Positions 24,250 through 35,800 of a DNA stretch of 64,000 nt are shown one piece after another. This DNA is from Phaseolus vulgaris (taxonomy: Eukaryota; Streptophyta; Magnoliopsida; Fabales; Fabaceae). Each line of letters begins with the position of its first letter. Within the stretch, counting starts at the first letter, position 1. The notes under the pieces are model-generated. The model was not told the origin of the DNA. It ran no database searches and saw only the letters and a list, made by a program, of their open reading frames with translations. The DNA lies in assembly GCF_000499845.2 (NCBI RefSeq), contig NC_023759.2, forward strand, positions 49,698,172 through 49,762,171, read 5' to 3'. The position numbers and the translations under genes are program-made.

Positions 24250-24422
24250 TGATCTTATAAGGAATTTGGGTCCAACTACTTTGGAAGCAAAATTGGTCCG
24301 GCCCACCTCCTACACAAACAAATAAAATTCAATCTCGAGCATTTCATTGCCGCTCAGTCTCAAATTCAAACCAGGACCACCACGACGACCACCGCTACCG
24401 CCGCCGTATATTCAGTTTTGAA

Positions 24423-26740
24423 ATGGCGAACGTGGACGAACTCTTATCTTCCTTAATCTCAGACATCCATTCGTACACCGACAAAGACCCTCTTCTCCCA
24501 TGGCTTCGGTATTCCTCAATTCCCACTCTCTTTCTCTGTTTTCCCCCTCACTTTTCTGTTTACTCATTCATTCCCAACGTTACTCGCAGCGCGATCCGAA
24601 AGATAAAGGATACTCTTCCTCCCAAAATCCTGAAGGAAAAACTACCCGCGTTCTTGCAGAAATGCGCTCACACCTTCGAGCTCGATCGACGTTACAGAAA
24701 CGACATGCGCTATATTCGAGTGTGGCTCCATCTGGTAACCCCCTCTTGCAGAAATGGATTTGGAAAATGAAGCTTAAAGTTTTTGTTTTTTTATATTATT
24801 ATTTGATTTATCGACATTTAAAATATATATTAAGTTCAAACAAAGGGGGCATTGACATGGTTAGTGATTTTCTCCCATATAGATGGATTTTTCGAGTGAT
24901 CCAAAAACACTTTTGAGTACCATGGAGGTTAATCGCATTGGAACAAAACGTTCTGAATTCTACCAAGCCTATGCTCTTTACTACGAAAAGATCAAGAAGT
25001 ACGATGAAGCAGAGAGAATGTACCATCTGGGAGTGAAGAAGTAAGTTGTGTAGTGTAATTGTTTTGATTGTTGTGTTGAGTACATGAGTGGTGATAAAAC
25101 TTACCTGCAATGAGTTGACATGGTTCCTTGATTGTTGCCAAGTGCCGTGACACACATCCGATGCAACACTAACTATTTTTAACCATTTAGCTTAACATTC
25201 TCACCTTTGACTAGATCAAGTTTCCTATTCATTTTATTGTAATGGTTGGTGCTTTGGAGAAATTGGCACAGAAAAAATCACATGAATTTGCCGCTAGATT
25301 GTGCTTGAAACTTGGTGCATACATCATTTTCGATGAATTTTTCCTTCTCATAATTTCAAATTAGTAGATTAGTTCAGCAAATAACTACTCAGTACTTTAA
25401 TTGGTATTAGGATGTTATGCCCCTCTATTCCAGAAATTTTACGAGTCATTGCCTTTTCTGGACAGCCTTGCAGAGCCTCAAGATAAATTGCAGAAATCAT
25501 ATGAACAATTTCTTCAACGCATGGAGCAGCGAAAAAATAAGAGAGCCCAGGTAGTGACATGCTTTTATCTTCATGTGCTCATATCTGGGTTGTTTTAGGC
25601 ATTTTGTTCTTGTTGTTAGCGGCTTTCAGTTAGCTAATTTAGAAGGATCTCCTGCAGCATCAGGAACCAAAAGCTGCCAGGAGGCCTCTATCTTCAAAGA
25701 GTTCTCTTGACAACAAGATAGAGGGAAGCAAAAGCAATGGAGCATGTTGCATTGAGGGTGTGCAAAAGGGGCCCGAAATTCAGAATTATGAAGCTAAAGG
25801 TGTAGCTAATGATAGACACTTAAAGACTAAGAAGGATGAGTGCAAGAACTTTCGTGGTGATGATACAGTTGTAGTCAAATTTGTTGACACTGCCATGGTT
25901 GGAAAGTCTGAAGCAGAAGATGCATGCCATCATGGATTGGTGGATCCTACAATAAATATGAAGGAGGCCATGAATGCCATCAACAGCATGTTCCGGGAGC
26001 CATTGGAGACTAGACCATTAGGAAGGAAGTCACATAAAAACCATTCAAAAGAAATTCGTAGTACAAAGAACGAGTTTGAGGTTTTTGTTGATGAAAACTT
26101 GGATCATGAAATCAAGTCATCCGGTTCCCTCTCACTTCAGAAAAGGACTGAAGCCAGCCAACCTCACCAAGAACCGCTCCAGATATACATTGATGATGAA
26201 GAACATTCCGAGACCAGTAATGCGAATTTGTCTGAAGGTGGTTCTGCTTCATCGGCTTCACAATCGAATGACTTTGTTTTTCTCCGCCCCAAGGATATCA
26301 CTTCTGAAAAATGTGACACGGATGCTGAAAGCTCTCGTAATTCAAAATTCAGAGAGGATACAGTTGTTTGCAAATTTGTTGGTTCCACCATTTTGGGTGA
26401 ACCAGATGTGGAAAATGTTTGCCACCACGGTTTAGTAGAGCCCACCATCAACTTGAAGGAAGCTATGGATGATATAAATAACATGTTTGGGAAGCCAATA
26501 GATTTTGTTAGGAAAAGAAGAACCACCAAGCAGGAGAAAGCACCTCAGAGCAAAAGGGGAAATGACTTTGGTGGCTTTTCAATCCTTGCTGACGATGACC
26601 ACCTGGAACAGAAAGTTCCACTACCACCACCAAAATTGCCAGGAAAGTCCAAGGAATCTGATTTGTTTGAGCCAACTCTCCTCACAAAGGAAGCCATGGA
26701 CGATATAAACGAAATGTTTAACATGCCCCTGAATTTTTAG
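24423..26740 (+). CDS. BMF3: BUB1/MAD3-family checkpoint protein (BMF3 type)
   Basis: Spindle-checkpoint protein of the plant BUB1/MAD3 family, without a kinase domain. Five exons: 24423-24508, 24590-24734, 24883-25040, 25466-25550, 25658-26740, giving 518 residues. Residues 1 to about 160 are the MAD3/BUB1 homology region 1 (DRRYRNDMRYIRVWLHL, YEKIKKYDEAERMY, LQKSYEQFLQRM). The long last exon carries a repeated module: EDTVV.KFV followed by CHHGLV.PTIN.KEAM..IN.MF..P at residues about 226-275 and 391-441, and a third, shortened copy that is the extreme C-terminus (495-518). ABBA-like motifs FEVFVD (298-303) and LQIYID (332-337) lie between. Exon 4 was set at 25466 because it alone keeps phase and restores NLAEP. 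Assignment rests on domain layout and on position beside SAM50 and PRPL1. Confidence 0.87.
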
Positions 26741-26921
26741 TAATAAGGTGATTTTTAAGAGCCAATTCTGATTTCTAATAAGTAAGCAGAATTTGATTTT
26801 GTGTGAAGTATTCGAGTGGAAGGTTTCACTGTTTGTACTGATTTTTATAACTTTTAGCATACTTTCGATGGGTATGGAACTCAAAGATTGGAATGTAGAA
26901 AACCATTTCCTTTTTCAAAGG

Positions 26922-26927
26922 AATAAA
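26922..26927 (+). terminator. Polyadenylation signal AATAAA for BMF3
   Basis: AATAAA lies 182 bases after the BMF3 stop. The convergent PRPL1 gene ends at 27,102, so the two transcripts probably end within the 361-base gap and may overlap. Confidence 0.4.
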
Positions 26928-27101
26928 AATATATTAAATAACCACAGCAACATTGCAATTTAGTTTAATACTGCAAAATACCAAAAAAAATTAGAAAGAA
27001 AACATCTCCAGATGGAGTACTATGTAGACACAAATAATAGGAAACAACAAAATCATGATCAAGTGAATCTCAATGCATGGTAAGGGTAATTGTTTGAGAC
27101 A

Positions 27102-27629
27102 CTAGTAGTGAGTCTGTGAGCATTCAGAGGGACGGAAAGCCAATGGACCAGCAGCATAAATGACAGCCTCGTACTTGCTTCCATGCAATCTCTTGTTCTC
27201 ATAACGAAGTGGTGCCCCATTCAGACCATAATTGACATTGGAGAGAAGGCTGCAACTTTCAAGAGGAGACCAAACAGGCTTCACGTAGCAAGAGTGGAGG
27301 GGGTGATCAAGTACATAATGCTGCATCTTGAACCCTTCGAGTGGTGCATAAAGGTAACCGTTTTTGTCTGTCTCAAAGACCTTATAGTAGCTCACATGAC
27401 CATTGTAGCTTTTGCAGGTAACACTTACTTTGGCTGAAGAAATGGGCTTAGCACCAATCATAGACCATGTTCCAAAGTGATCACAGCTCTGACAATAGAC
27501 CGTAGCTTCCACCACCACCACTTCTATTTTCTTCTCTGTTGTTTTTGGAACATCTGGAGTGGCTTGTGTGTAAGAGAAAGCCACCAGAAGAAGTAACAGA
27601 GAAAGGGTACTGAAATGCCTGCCAGCCAT
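27102..27629 (-). CDS. PRPL1: Pollen Ole e 1/extensin-family secreted protein, PRPL1/MOP10 type
   Basis: A 175-residue single-exon protein. Residues 1 to about 24 are a signal peptide (Leu-rich, ending TQA). The mature part is an Ole e 1 domain with the conserved YCQSC, a VTC after it, then HSCYV, ESC and SEC cysteines for disulfides; it lacks a long proline-rich arm. The closest match I recall is At5g05500 (PRPL1/MOP10), a cell-wall protein needed for root-hair elongation; adjacency to BMF3 and SAM50 supports this. The start at 27,629 is chosen because it begins the signal peptide and lies downstream of the TATA-like box; an in-frame ATG at 27,770 lies upstream of that box. Two exact root-hair elements precede the gene. 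Confidence 0.88.
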   Translation of the reverse strand: MAGRHFSTLSLLLLLVAFSYTQATPDVPKTTEKKIEVVVVEATVYCQSCDHFGTWSMIGAKPISSAKVSVTCKSYNGHVSYYKVFETDKNGYLYAPLEGFKMQHYVLDHPLHSCYVKPVWSPLESCSLLSNVNYGLNGAPLRYENKRLHGSKYEAVIYAAGPLAFRPSECSQTHY

Positions 27630-27694
27630 TTCCTTTGGGTCCTTTGAGGGTTGAACTGAAGTGACTAGGAAGAGTTCAGAGACCAACGCTTGCA

Positions 27695-27701
27695 CTATAT
27701 G
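27695..27701 (-). promoter_or_regulatory. TATA-like box of the PRPL1 gene
   Basis: ATATAGTG-type sequence on the minus strand, about 70 bases upstream of the chosen start codon. It predicts a short leader of about 35-40 bases. The match is imperfect. Confidence 0.3.
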
Positions 27702-27735
27702 AAGGACTTCAGTTGAATTGATAATAAAGCATATC

Positions 27736-27752
27736 AACGTGCCATCCACTTT
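27736..27752 (-). promoter_or_regulatory. Root-hair element (RHE), proximal copy
   Basis: On the minus strand AAAGTGGATGGCACGTT, an exact match to the published root-hair cis-element WHHDTGNNN(N)KCACGWH (recalled from the EXPANSIN A7 work; bound by RSL-type bHLH factors). It is in the gene's orientation, about 107 bases upstream of the ATG. Confidence 0.6.
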
Positions 27753-27773
27753 GTTGCCAATAAATTTCATCTA

Positions 27774-27790
27774 TACGTGAAGGCCACATT
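27774..27790 (-). promoter_or_regulatory. Root-hair element (RHE), distal copy
   Basis: On the minus strand AATGTGGCCTTCACGTA, a second exact match to WHHDTGNNN(N)KCACGWH in the same orientation. The two copies start 38 bases apart, both upstream of the TATA-like box. Confidence 0.6.
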
Positions 27791-27799
27791 TTGCCATCT

Positions 27800-30700
27800 A
27801 CATGCTTTCATGTTTTATGACACGGGAGATATGTTCAGTTACCAAAAAAATATGGGTTTAGATATTTCCAATTTATTAGTAAATTTCATTGACCACTTAA
27901 ATATCTAACACGCCAGAAACACTAAACTTAACTTACAAATGATTATTTAATATATATACCTGTACTTTGACATTAAGTTTTAATATAATTATGTTGTAAA
28001 ATAATTTCCACTAAGCATTTATCAACTGAGTTTATCTATTTTAACATCTAAGATGTATTAAGTAATTGATTGAAAATTTTAATTAAAAAGGAATATATGT
28101 CTGTGGTATACATATAAGCATCCTAAAATATTTATAATTAGGAATTGTAAATTTTAAAATCTTTATTTAGTCCCTAAATTATGAATATTCTTCTATTGGT
28201 CTTTCTCACTAATTTTCTCATTAGTTTACCAACGAACATAGGACATGGCACGATCGTACCCTTTTATTTGCATAGTATCTGCCTATCAAATTAATCATTT
28301 TAAGGCTTAGAACGCACATAAAATAAAAAATCATTTTATGCGTGATATAACATAATAATTTAGTTATTTAAAATATACGATGAATGTTTGATTGAATTAT
28401 TTGATGTCAACATTAGAATTAATAATATGATTTTTGAGATAATAATCTTATTTATTATATAAATAATGCTAAAATAAAATGTAAATATATATAATTGTTT
28501 TTATATTTTTACTCTTTAATTATTATATATTTTAATATCTCATTATATATGATGTAATTATTTTTCTAAAAAATTATTTAATTAAATATTCAATTTAGTC
28601 CTTTATCTTGAATTTCTTCATAATAGACATATTTTGAAAAGTCTATATATAAAGAGATTTGGAAGTGATGAGTTATGAGTCCGATGTGAGATTCCAAACT
28701 TCATATTTAAATTTCTCACTCTACAATTTTGTATTATTGCAAAAGTTATTCTAAAAAAAATTGTCACCAAATCAATCTCAAAAATATTTTCATCACCATT
28801 TTAATCGTCCAAAATTGTGATCACTAATTTAATCTTTCAAAGATTTAATTTATCACAAATGAGTTCATAAAAAAACATTCCATCAAGACTTTATGCTCCA
28901 TTTTAAAGTGAGGAGGGAGTAGTTTAGTAATGACGAATAAATAAATCTTTGAAAGATTAAAAGAGTGGCTATCTTATAGAGACTTATTCTTTATTTATTT
29001 TATTACGCATTATATATAACACAATCCCACTTGAGAGAAGATGTTTATTTGGACGTATGGCAAAGTCTGCTTATAGTATTTAACTTCCTATTTTTATTGA
29101 ATATAGTATTTAAACTTATATAAATTCCAAATATATTATTATTAAGAAATAATTTTAAGTCTAACTCAACAAATCTCTCACATCGAGAATGACACTTCGT
29201 GCATGAGACAATATATTTATGGATGATCCAATTACGGTCTGACAGGGATGACCTGATAAGACCAACAATCTCGTTAGAATAGATTTTAAATAATTTTAAT
29301 ATTATATTAAGAAATAAACTTTAAGCATAATTCAACCTTATAAAACTATCAGTTTGCACCACTTATATACTATAAAATGTCTTAATCTCTAGTCAATATA
29401 CGTCTCCAACATAAAATTTAAAAGTCCAATTTTTAATATATATTAACCGATAACCAGTTTATCTGATATTGGTTAACTAAGAATTGGGATATTTTTTTTG
29501 TCCAATGAATATGAAGAAGCTAAAATTGTGACTGAGCATTTAGCTTCTTTAGCTCACTTTTATACTTGTGATGTAATAGAACTGTTCATGAATCAACCAC
29601 ATGTAACCTATCTGAACGTTTTTCCTTACACATTTTGATGAAAAACTTTAGGAACGAGGGTCATATAAATAAATAAAAATAAGATTGTTCTGCATTATGA
29701 ATTCATGACAGCATGGTAATTAGAGAAAATGTCCAATTGATGAATAATCAATCATAATTTAAGCTCTAAATAAGACATTTTCAAAATCCATGATATCAGT
29801 TAATAGAAAAAATTCAAAATTCGGTGCACCTATATTTATTTTTCTCAATTGGAATTAGCAATGATACTGACACCATCACATTTATTTTATATTCTGAAAT
29901 GTATACAGTTTCTTTAGTTGTGGAATTTTGCAGCATGATGAGCAATGCATAGGTTAAGGTCAAGTACGTTGTTATCTTCAATTAACAACTGTCGTATAGC
30001 AAAAGTAGAAGTGCCTCCAAGTCTCATGCAGCTGCCATTGAAATTTTCAGCCACCCATTATTCTATTTAGCAGGCTACAGCTTTGGAAGTTTGTACTTTG
30101 TAGCTGTCATTTGCCACCAAACTTTGTTCATACTTCATCATAGAATATTAACAAAAACCCCATAGACTTTGACCTGTTCCATCTATATTATCAAAACTTC
30201 AACTATCACAACCTTATTCTTCACATGTAACTGTCATCACATGTAATCAACACACATGGGTAGGACTATGATTGTTAACATTTTTTATATCATGAGTTCA
30301 AAATTAATCTTTTAAATTAAGGAATTAACCTTTTTCAATAGATGTTTCTCCATAAATATGAATATAATAATTGAATCCTTATTCATATTTTCAAAGAAAA
30401 TATTATTTGTCAATATTAACCATTTTGTTGAACAGAACAAATTAGATTAGATTGTTTATGGAAATAAAAAATATGGAAGTAGGGAGAGAAATGAGTAATG
30501 GTTGTAACTGATAAGAAATATAATTGAAAACATTTTTAACTTCACCAAATAAACAGACTGCGAAAATGAAATTAACTGATATTTGAAGCTTTTTTTGTTA
30601 GTTTGATTCCATAAACCATAACCAAACAAAGCACCCAAAGAAAAGATCACATTTTTTTCTCTCCCGTATATGTACATGTGATTTGCCACTCTTGTACGAT

Positions 30701-30800
30701 GAAACACAGGATGTATTAATGTACAGGTGAATACATTTTTGTGCCTTAACCGATTGAAAAAGGATGAGAATGGTAAGAACTTCATACTTACAACCTCATT
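27800..30800. other. Gene-empty intergenic stretch
   Basis: About 3 kb of AT-rich DNA between the PRPL1 promoter and the 3' end of the pseudokinase gene. One TGTTGG-type LTR remnant lies at about 29,166-29,412. No other gene or RNA is recognised. Confidence 0.5.
29166..29412 (-). repeat. TGTTGG-type LTR remnant, copy 1
   Basis: On the minus strand it begins TGTTGGAGACGTATATTGAC then CTAGAG, a start familiar from small legume LTR elements, and runs to about 29,166 through the block CGAGAATGACACTTCGTGCAT. It aligns with 35,586-35,800 in the opposite orientation (CACTTCGTGCAT / CGGTTCGTGCAT, CGTTAGAATAGA / CGTTAGGATAGA, TAATTCAACCTTATAAAA / TAAGTCAACCTCATAAAA). Confidence 0.55.
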
Positions 30801-30808
30801 AACTGATT

Positions 30809-33800
30809 TCAGTTTCCATTTACTGAAGCAATCTCAAGCTCTGCCCACCAAAGTGGAGAAAGTTTTGGAACAGCAGCTTCGGGTGTTATTTTTGTTATCT
30901 CTCTTAATCTCGCACAAACCTCTTTCACAGTTGGTCTTTGCTTTTGATCAGGATGGACACAAGATTTGATTAAAGTATCAACTTGTTGCAGCTGTTCTTC
31001 TTGGAAGGACGCTAGAGTTGGATCCACCATTTCTTTGAGGGGCTGATCCCCATGTAAATATTGTGAAGCCCAGTCATCAAGTGAGCCATCATTGTCCACA
31101 GAATAAGGAAGCCTGCCTGTCACCATTTCAAATAATATAACACCAAAACTGTAAATGTTACTTGCTGGGGTCATGTCAGGGTGCTGTCTAGCAGAAGATT
31201 TTATCACAGCTGAAGCTATTTCAGTTAAGAAACTAAAATCAGAGACTTTGGCAGCACAATCATCAGTGAGTTGAACAGCTGAAGAATTCAGGTTGCCAAG
31301 AACCAAAGGAGGCTCCAACTGGTGCACATGTTGTAGGCAGTAAGCCATGCCCATGGCAACTCTAAGTCTTGTTTCCCAATCCAAGTGCTCAGCTTCTTTT
31401 ACTGGAATTACAAGAAGATCAAATACATCAGCCAGTTTCCTACTTCAACACCAATAGAATGCCATAATAAAGTCCTTAAAAGCAACTATTTTGGCTTCTG
31501 AAAGAGAAGTAAACTCGGGGAGGAGGGACTAGAGAGATAGAAAGCAAATAAATAACAAAGTATTGTAAGCTCAATTTCCGACAGATATAATTCAAGACCT
31601 ACACATATTTGCAGGGTTATTAGCAACCTATCTTAGCCTACTTTACACCGATAGTGTTCTCATCACTCCCAGAAAATAGGAAGGGTGGGGATGTGATAAG
31701 CATTAGTATTACAAAATACATTAGTTGACATCTATAGTTTCTTATGCTTGGGCTCTCTTCACAGAGAGAGAAGAGGAAGGATGGAAAGGTGATTTGTTTG
31801 ACTGAGGAAGAAAAGAAAGAAAAAAAGTAACAAGATATCTTGTGTTATTTTTTATTTATTTTTATTCATTTTTTATTTTATATTAAACTAATTAAATTAT
31901 ACAAATGTCAAAATACTTTTTTTTATTTAATTTTATTTTATCAAATAAGTAAATATTTAATTTTATTTCTTACCTTTTTTTCATTTTTTTTCTCTGTTTT
32001 CATCCTCTCAATTTCATTCCTTGCTTTATACAGAGTTTAAGTTCTAAACTGTGACATGATATAGCAAAACACAGAATAGGTTTCAATGATTGATAGACCA
32101 AATCAACTTTATTATATGATAATAGTATCCATAATGAGTCAGAGAAAATTCCTAATTGAGGGGCCAAACCCATGTGTCCTTGCCCATTTATGTCTATCCA
32201 TTGACATCAATCTAATGTAAGTCTTGTCAGTATTCAATGATCAGAAGAATTTCTATTGCAAACTTTAGGCTGACAGAAAAGTAGTCCTAATCTAACTAAC
32301 TACGGGTAACATCAGAGTAGTAGCAAAAGAGGACAACCCTCTATAAACTGAATGTATGAAGTATCAACAGACGAAAACTTGTTAACCAGAATGTTGGAAG
32401 CGTGTAAAACCAATACTTTAAAATTTGATGATCATAGATAGGGATACTCAACCATTAATTTACTTTGTATGTAATAATAACACCAAAATGATAGGTACTT
32501 ACTGTGTAAATGCTCAAAGAGAGTTCCATTTGGGGCGTATTCAAAAACCACCATTCTGGTGAAAGGCTCGTCTTCTTCACAATGTCCAAGAAGATTTACA
32601 AAATTCTTGTGGTTCACTTTTGATAATGTATCTATCTGAAACCATAATTACTTAAAATGTTAGTTAGGATAGCAGCCTAGTTGCAAATTTACAAATAATT
32701 TCGTTTAACTTTTAAGGTGGCAGTACCTTCTTCCTAAATTGGGCTTCTAAAGTCTTTGACCAATCTTTTGATTCTGTCACTGCAACAGAGGCCACAGCTA
32801 TTTCAACACCACTGGACAAAGTCCCTTTGTACACAGTGCCAAGGGATGAAGTGCCAATTACATTACTAAAATCTTCACATGCTGCTTCAAGCTCTGATCT
32901 CTTCAGCTTTGGCACACCTGAAAATGTACAACTCTGTCATCCATTTAAAGAGGCAGAAATCTTAAATACAATACATAAATAACATATCTCGTCAAGGGAG
33001 TGCAATACTGCAATCTTTCAAGCCAGATCAATGAGATGACCGAGGACCAAATTAAAATAAGTTAAGTATTTTTTTCTCTTTGTGACATTTCATTAATCAT
33101 GAACTAGTGGTTGTGTGCAAGTTATCTACTGTTTCTCTACATCACTACTTTTAAACAGCTAAGATTTACCCGTTACGAATGCCTTCTGAAGCTGTCCACT
33201 TAATCCTGTGGCCCAAGGTTTTACAGTAGCCACCTTGTTTGTTTTCCAGAGATATATGCCAATGATTGAAATGACAACAAATGCAAAGCCACCTATAACT
33301 CCAGCCAAAATACGAACAAGATTGTTGTTTGATGAGTTACTTTTAGATGGTGGTCCAGAGCTTGGTTCAGGCAGAGGAGAAGGAGAAGTAGAAGCAGAAT
33401 CATTTCGGTCAGCGGAAGCTGGCTTCTCAACCGGTGGTGTTGCTGGGGCCAGTGAGGGTGCTGAAGGTGATGGAGCAGGACTATCAGGCAAAGTAGCAGT
33501 ACGGTCAAAAGGACTTACTCTACCACGAGGAAGAAATTGCAGTAGCCTCCTTGAACCTTTCTTATTTTTGTCAATGTGCCTTCACAGAAAGAATGATAGA
33601 ATAAGATTGTGAAATAGAATGGACACAACCTGAAATATAGAGAACCAATGAACCAGAAATACATGAAAGAATCTCGTGGCTTATAACTCTAAACTAGAGA
33701 TGAGCCCTTTTAGAACCTTAATGTCATACCGTTTGATGAATCTTCTTGTACAAGCTGGCACTTTTCCTGCCATACTTAGTCGTCTTTCATCTACTTGATA

Positions 33801-35027
33801 TTCAGAAATCATCTTCAATTTATTAATTTCAGGAGAGAAACCACAGAGATGATCATTGTTGTCCAACAAACTGCAATAAGAAGAAACTAAGAAAAGTACG
33901 AAAATAAATTTAAATAATGAGATTTGAAGTGTTCAAAGAGTTTTCCTACAGAATTGTTAGAGAAATATTATTCCCAAGATCTTTAGGTAGATGTCCACTG
34001 AAGTTGTTGTAGCCCAAATCCAAAACCTCCAATTCATTCAAGTGTGCAATCCCTTCAGGGATGATTCCATAAAAAGAATTGTTCCGCAAAATTCTGTAAC
34101 ATATTCATCACACGATTACTGGACAGTTGAAAACATTTGAAAACTGAAATTACTAATGAATTAGTTGCAACAAACATCACCAATTGATAACATACATGGA
34201 CGTTATGTGAACAAGGTTTGCGAGCTCAGGTACCAGATTTCCTTCAAGACAAAGGTCTTTCAAATTCCTGCCAAACAAAATTTATTCTATTGATCAGAAT
34301 ACTACTAATAATATCTAACCAACAATGTTAACAACAGTCATTTTGATTTAACAGGAAATTGATCTTGAAATTTGGTAATGATACTATCAAACTTCTATGG
34401 ATCAGTTGATTCAAGACCAAGGTACATTTCAATTGAGGATATATTAGAATATAATAAAAAAAATCATGATAGATTTCTATAGCAGTCTCAAAATATCATG
34501 AATCAAACAGTTTTGCTAATAACAAAGAAAAATAAAGTACAAATTTGAAACTTGGACTTCTCATCTGATGACCCAAATGAATAAAATCTATAAAAAAAAA
34601 TCCTTTATTCATTCTGTGGCCATAAATTAAGTTGAAGAGAAAAATACATAAATTCAATTTCTTAAAAACAGATCACAAAATCAGAACTTACAAGACTACC
34701 ACCCTTCCAGCAGAGCACTCAACACCAAACCAATTACAATGGTTAACTGCTACTTCATCGTTAACCCAATTTGACAAAACACCAAAAGGGTCTCTAACTA
34801 TTCCCTGCTTGAACTTCAGAAGAGCTTTACCTGCACATAGAACTCACTTCTCAGCTTTATTTTCCCCTCGGAAACACACAAATAACACAGAAAATTCTAC
34901 AAAGCAAAAACCCAATACCTTCTTCATTCAAAGAGCAACAGCAACTAAAGTTCTGAAACAACAAACACAACGCCAGAAGGAACACAGGATCCCTGAAGCA
35001 GCTGGATTTCCAGTTTTTGTTGTTCAT
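30809..35027 (-). CDS. LRR receptor-like pseudokinase (At2g40270/At3g56050 type)
   Basis: Plasma-membrane receptor-like protein of 643 residues. Nine exons: 35027-34919, 34830-34692, 34267-34196, 34093-33950, 33870-33730, 33579-33170, 32917-32727, 32635-32503, 31401-30809. Order: signal peptide; LRR N-cap (NHCNWFGVEC); a few LRRs (FYGIIPEGI, LEVLDLGYNNFSG); a Ser/Pro-rich linker (about 234-282); one membrane helix (about 289-313); kinase-like domain. The kinase appears catalytically dead: the VAIK lysine position reads AVASV, the HRD loop is replaced by LGNLN, and DFG reads DFS. It belongs to the inactive LRR kinase group with MRH1. Ligand and partners are unknown. It is the anchor of the synteny with PMT23, eIF2-alpha and ferritin. 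Confidence 0.9.
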
Positions 35028-35585
35028 TCTTGCTGCGTGCAAACGTCAACTGGGGCAAAAAAAGCACGATCCAGATTGAATTTTTCTTCAAGGAAGCGAA
35101 ATGGAAGGAAGTTGATGACCAAAAGGAAGAGTCTTCAAAAGTATCGAAAGATATGAAATTGCTAAAATATTGTCAAATATGGCAAAGGGGTGAATCTCCA
35201 AACCATGTTCTTAGACCAAGAAACCAGTTTGGACCCATACAACACACTACAAAAATATTTGAAAACGCGTTCCCTCACAATAGAATTTTCCTTCTAAATT
35301 ACTTTTATATTATTAAAAAAAATACTTCAAAATCTAAACGCAACTTCAACACCCATCCTCTCAAATAAAAAATGTCACCAACACAAGCACGTTAGTAGCC
35401 CTGTAACAAAATTATAATTCCAAAATAATACTATATACAAACTATGACATTATTTTCAATACATTATTACTAGTGTAAGGAAAAATATGATAAGTATAAT
35501 TTTTTAAATTATTCTAAAAATTAATCAAACTTACTTATATTATTTTTTAATTAACTACTAATGAAAGAGGTTTTTATAATAATCA

Positions 35586-35800
35586 TGTCGGAAATCTTAA
35601 GTCAACTAAATATTGAAATAATTCATGGTATATAACTGAGTGTAAATCTCACATCATAAGCTGGTTTTATGAGGTTGACTTAGGTTTAAAGTCCACTTTA
35701 TAATACGGTACTAAATTTATTTCGAGTCTATCCTAACGAGTGTTATCGATTATCTTTCATATGCACGAACCGTCATTCTCGACGTGAGAGGGTGTATCGA
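35586..35800 (+). repeat. TGTTGG-type LTR remnant, copy 2
   Basis: Starts TGTCGGAAATCTTAAGTCAAC and includes ACATCATAAGCTGGTTTTATGAGGTTGA and CGTCATTCTCGACGTGAGAGG-like blocks that align with copy 1 at 29,166-29,412 in reverse. No coding part or primer-binding site is found next to it, so it is probably a decayed solo LTR. Confidence 0.55.

Noticed and set aside
25411..25465. Earlier acceptor (AG at 25,409-25,410) for BMF3 exon 4
   Set aside because: It breaks the phase with exon 3; the AG at 25,464-25,465 keeps frame and gives the conserved NLAEP..LQKSYEQF.
27630..27770. Upstream in-frame ATG of the PRPL1 gene
   Set aside because: It lies upstream of the TATA-like box, overlaps the root-hair elements and would bury the signal peptide.
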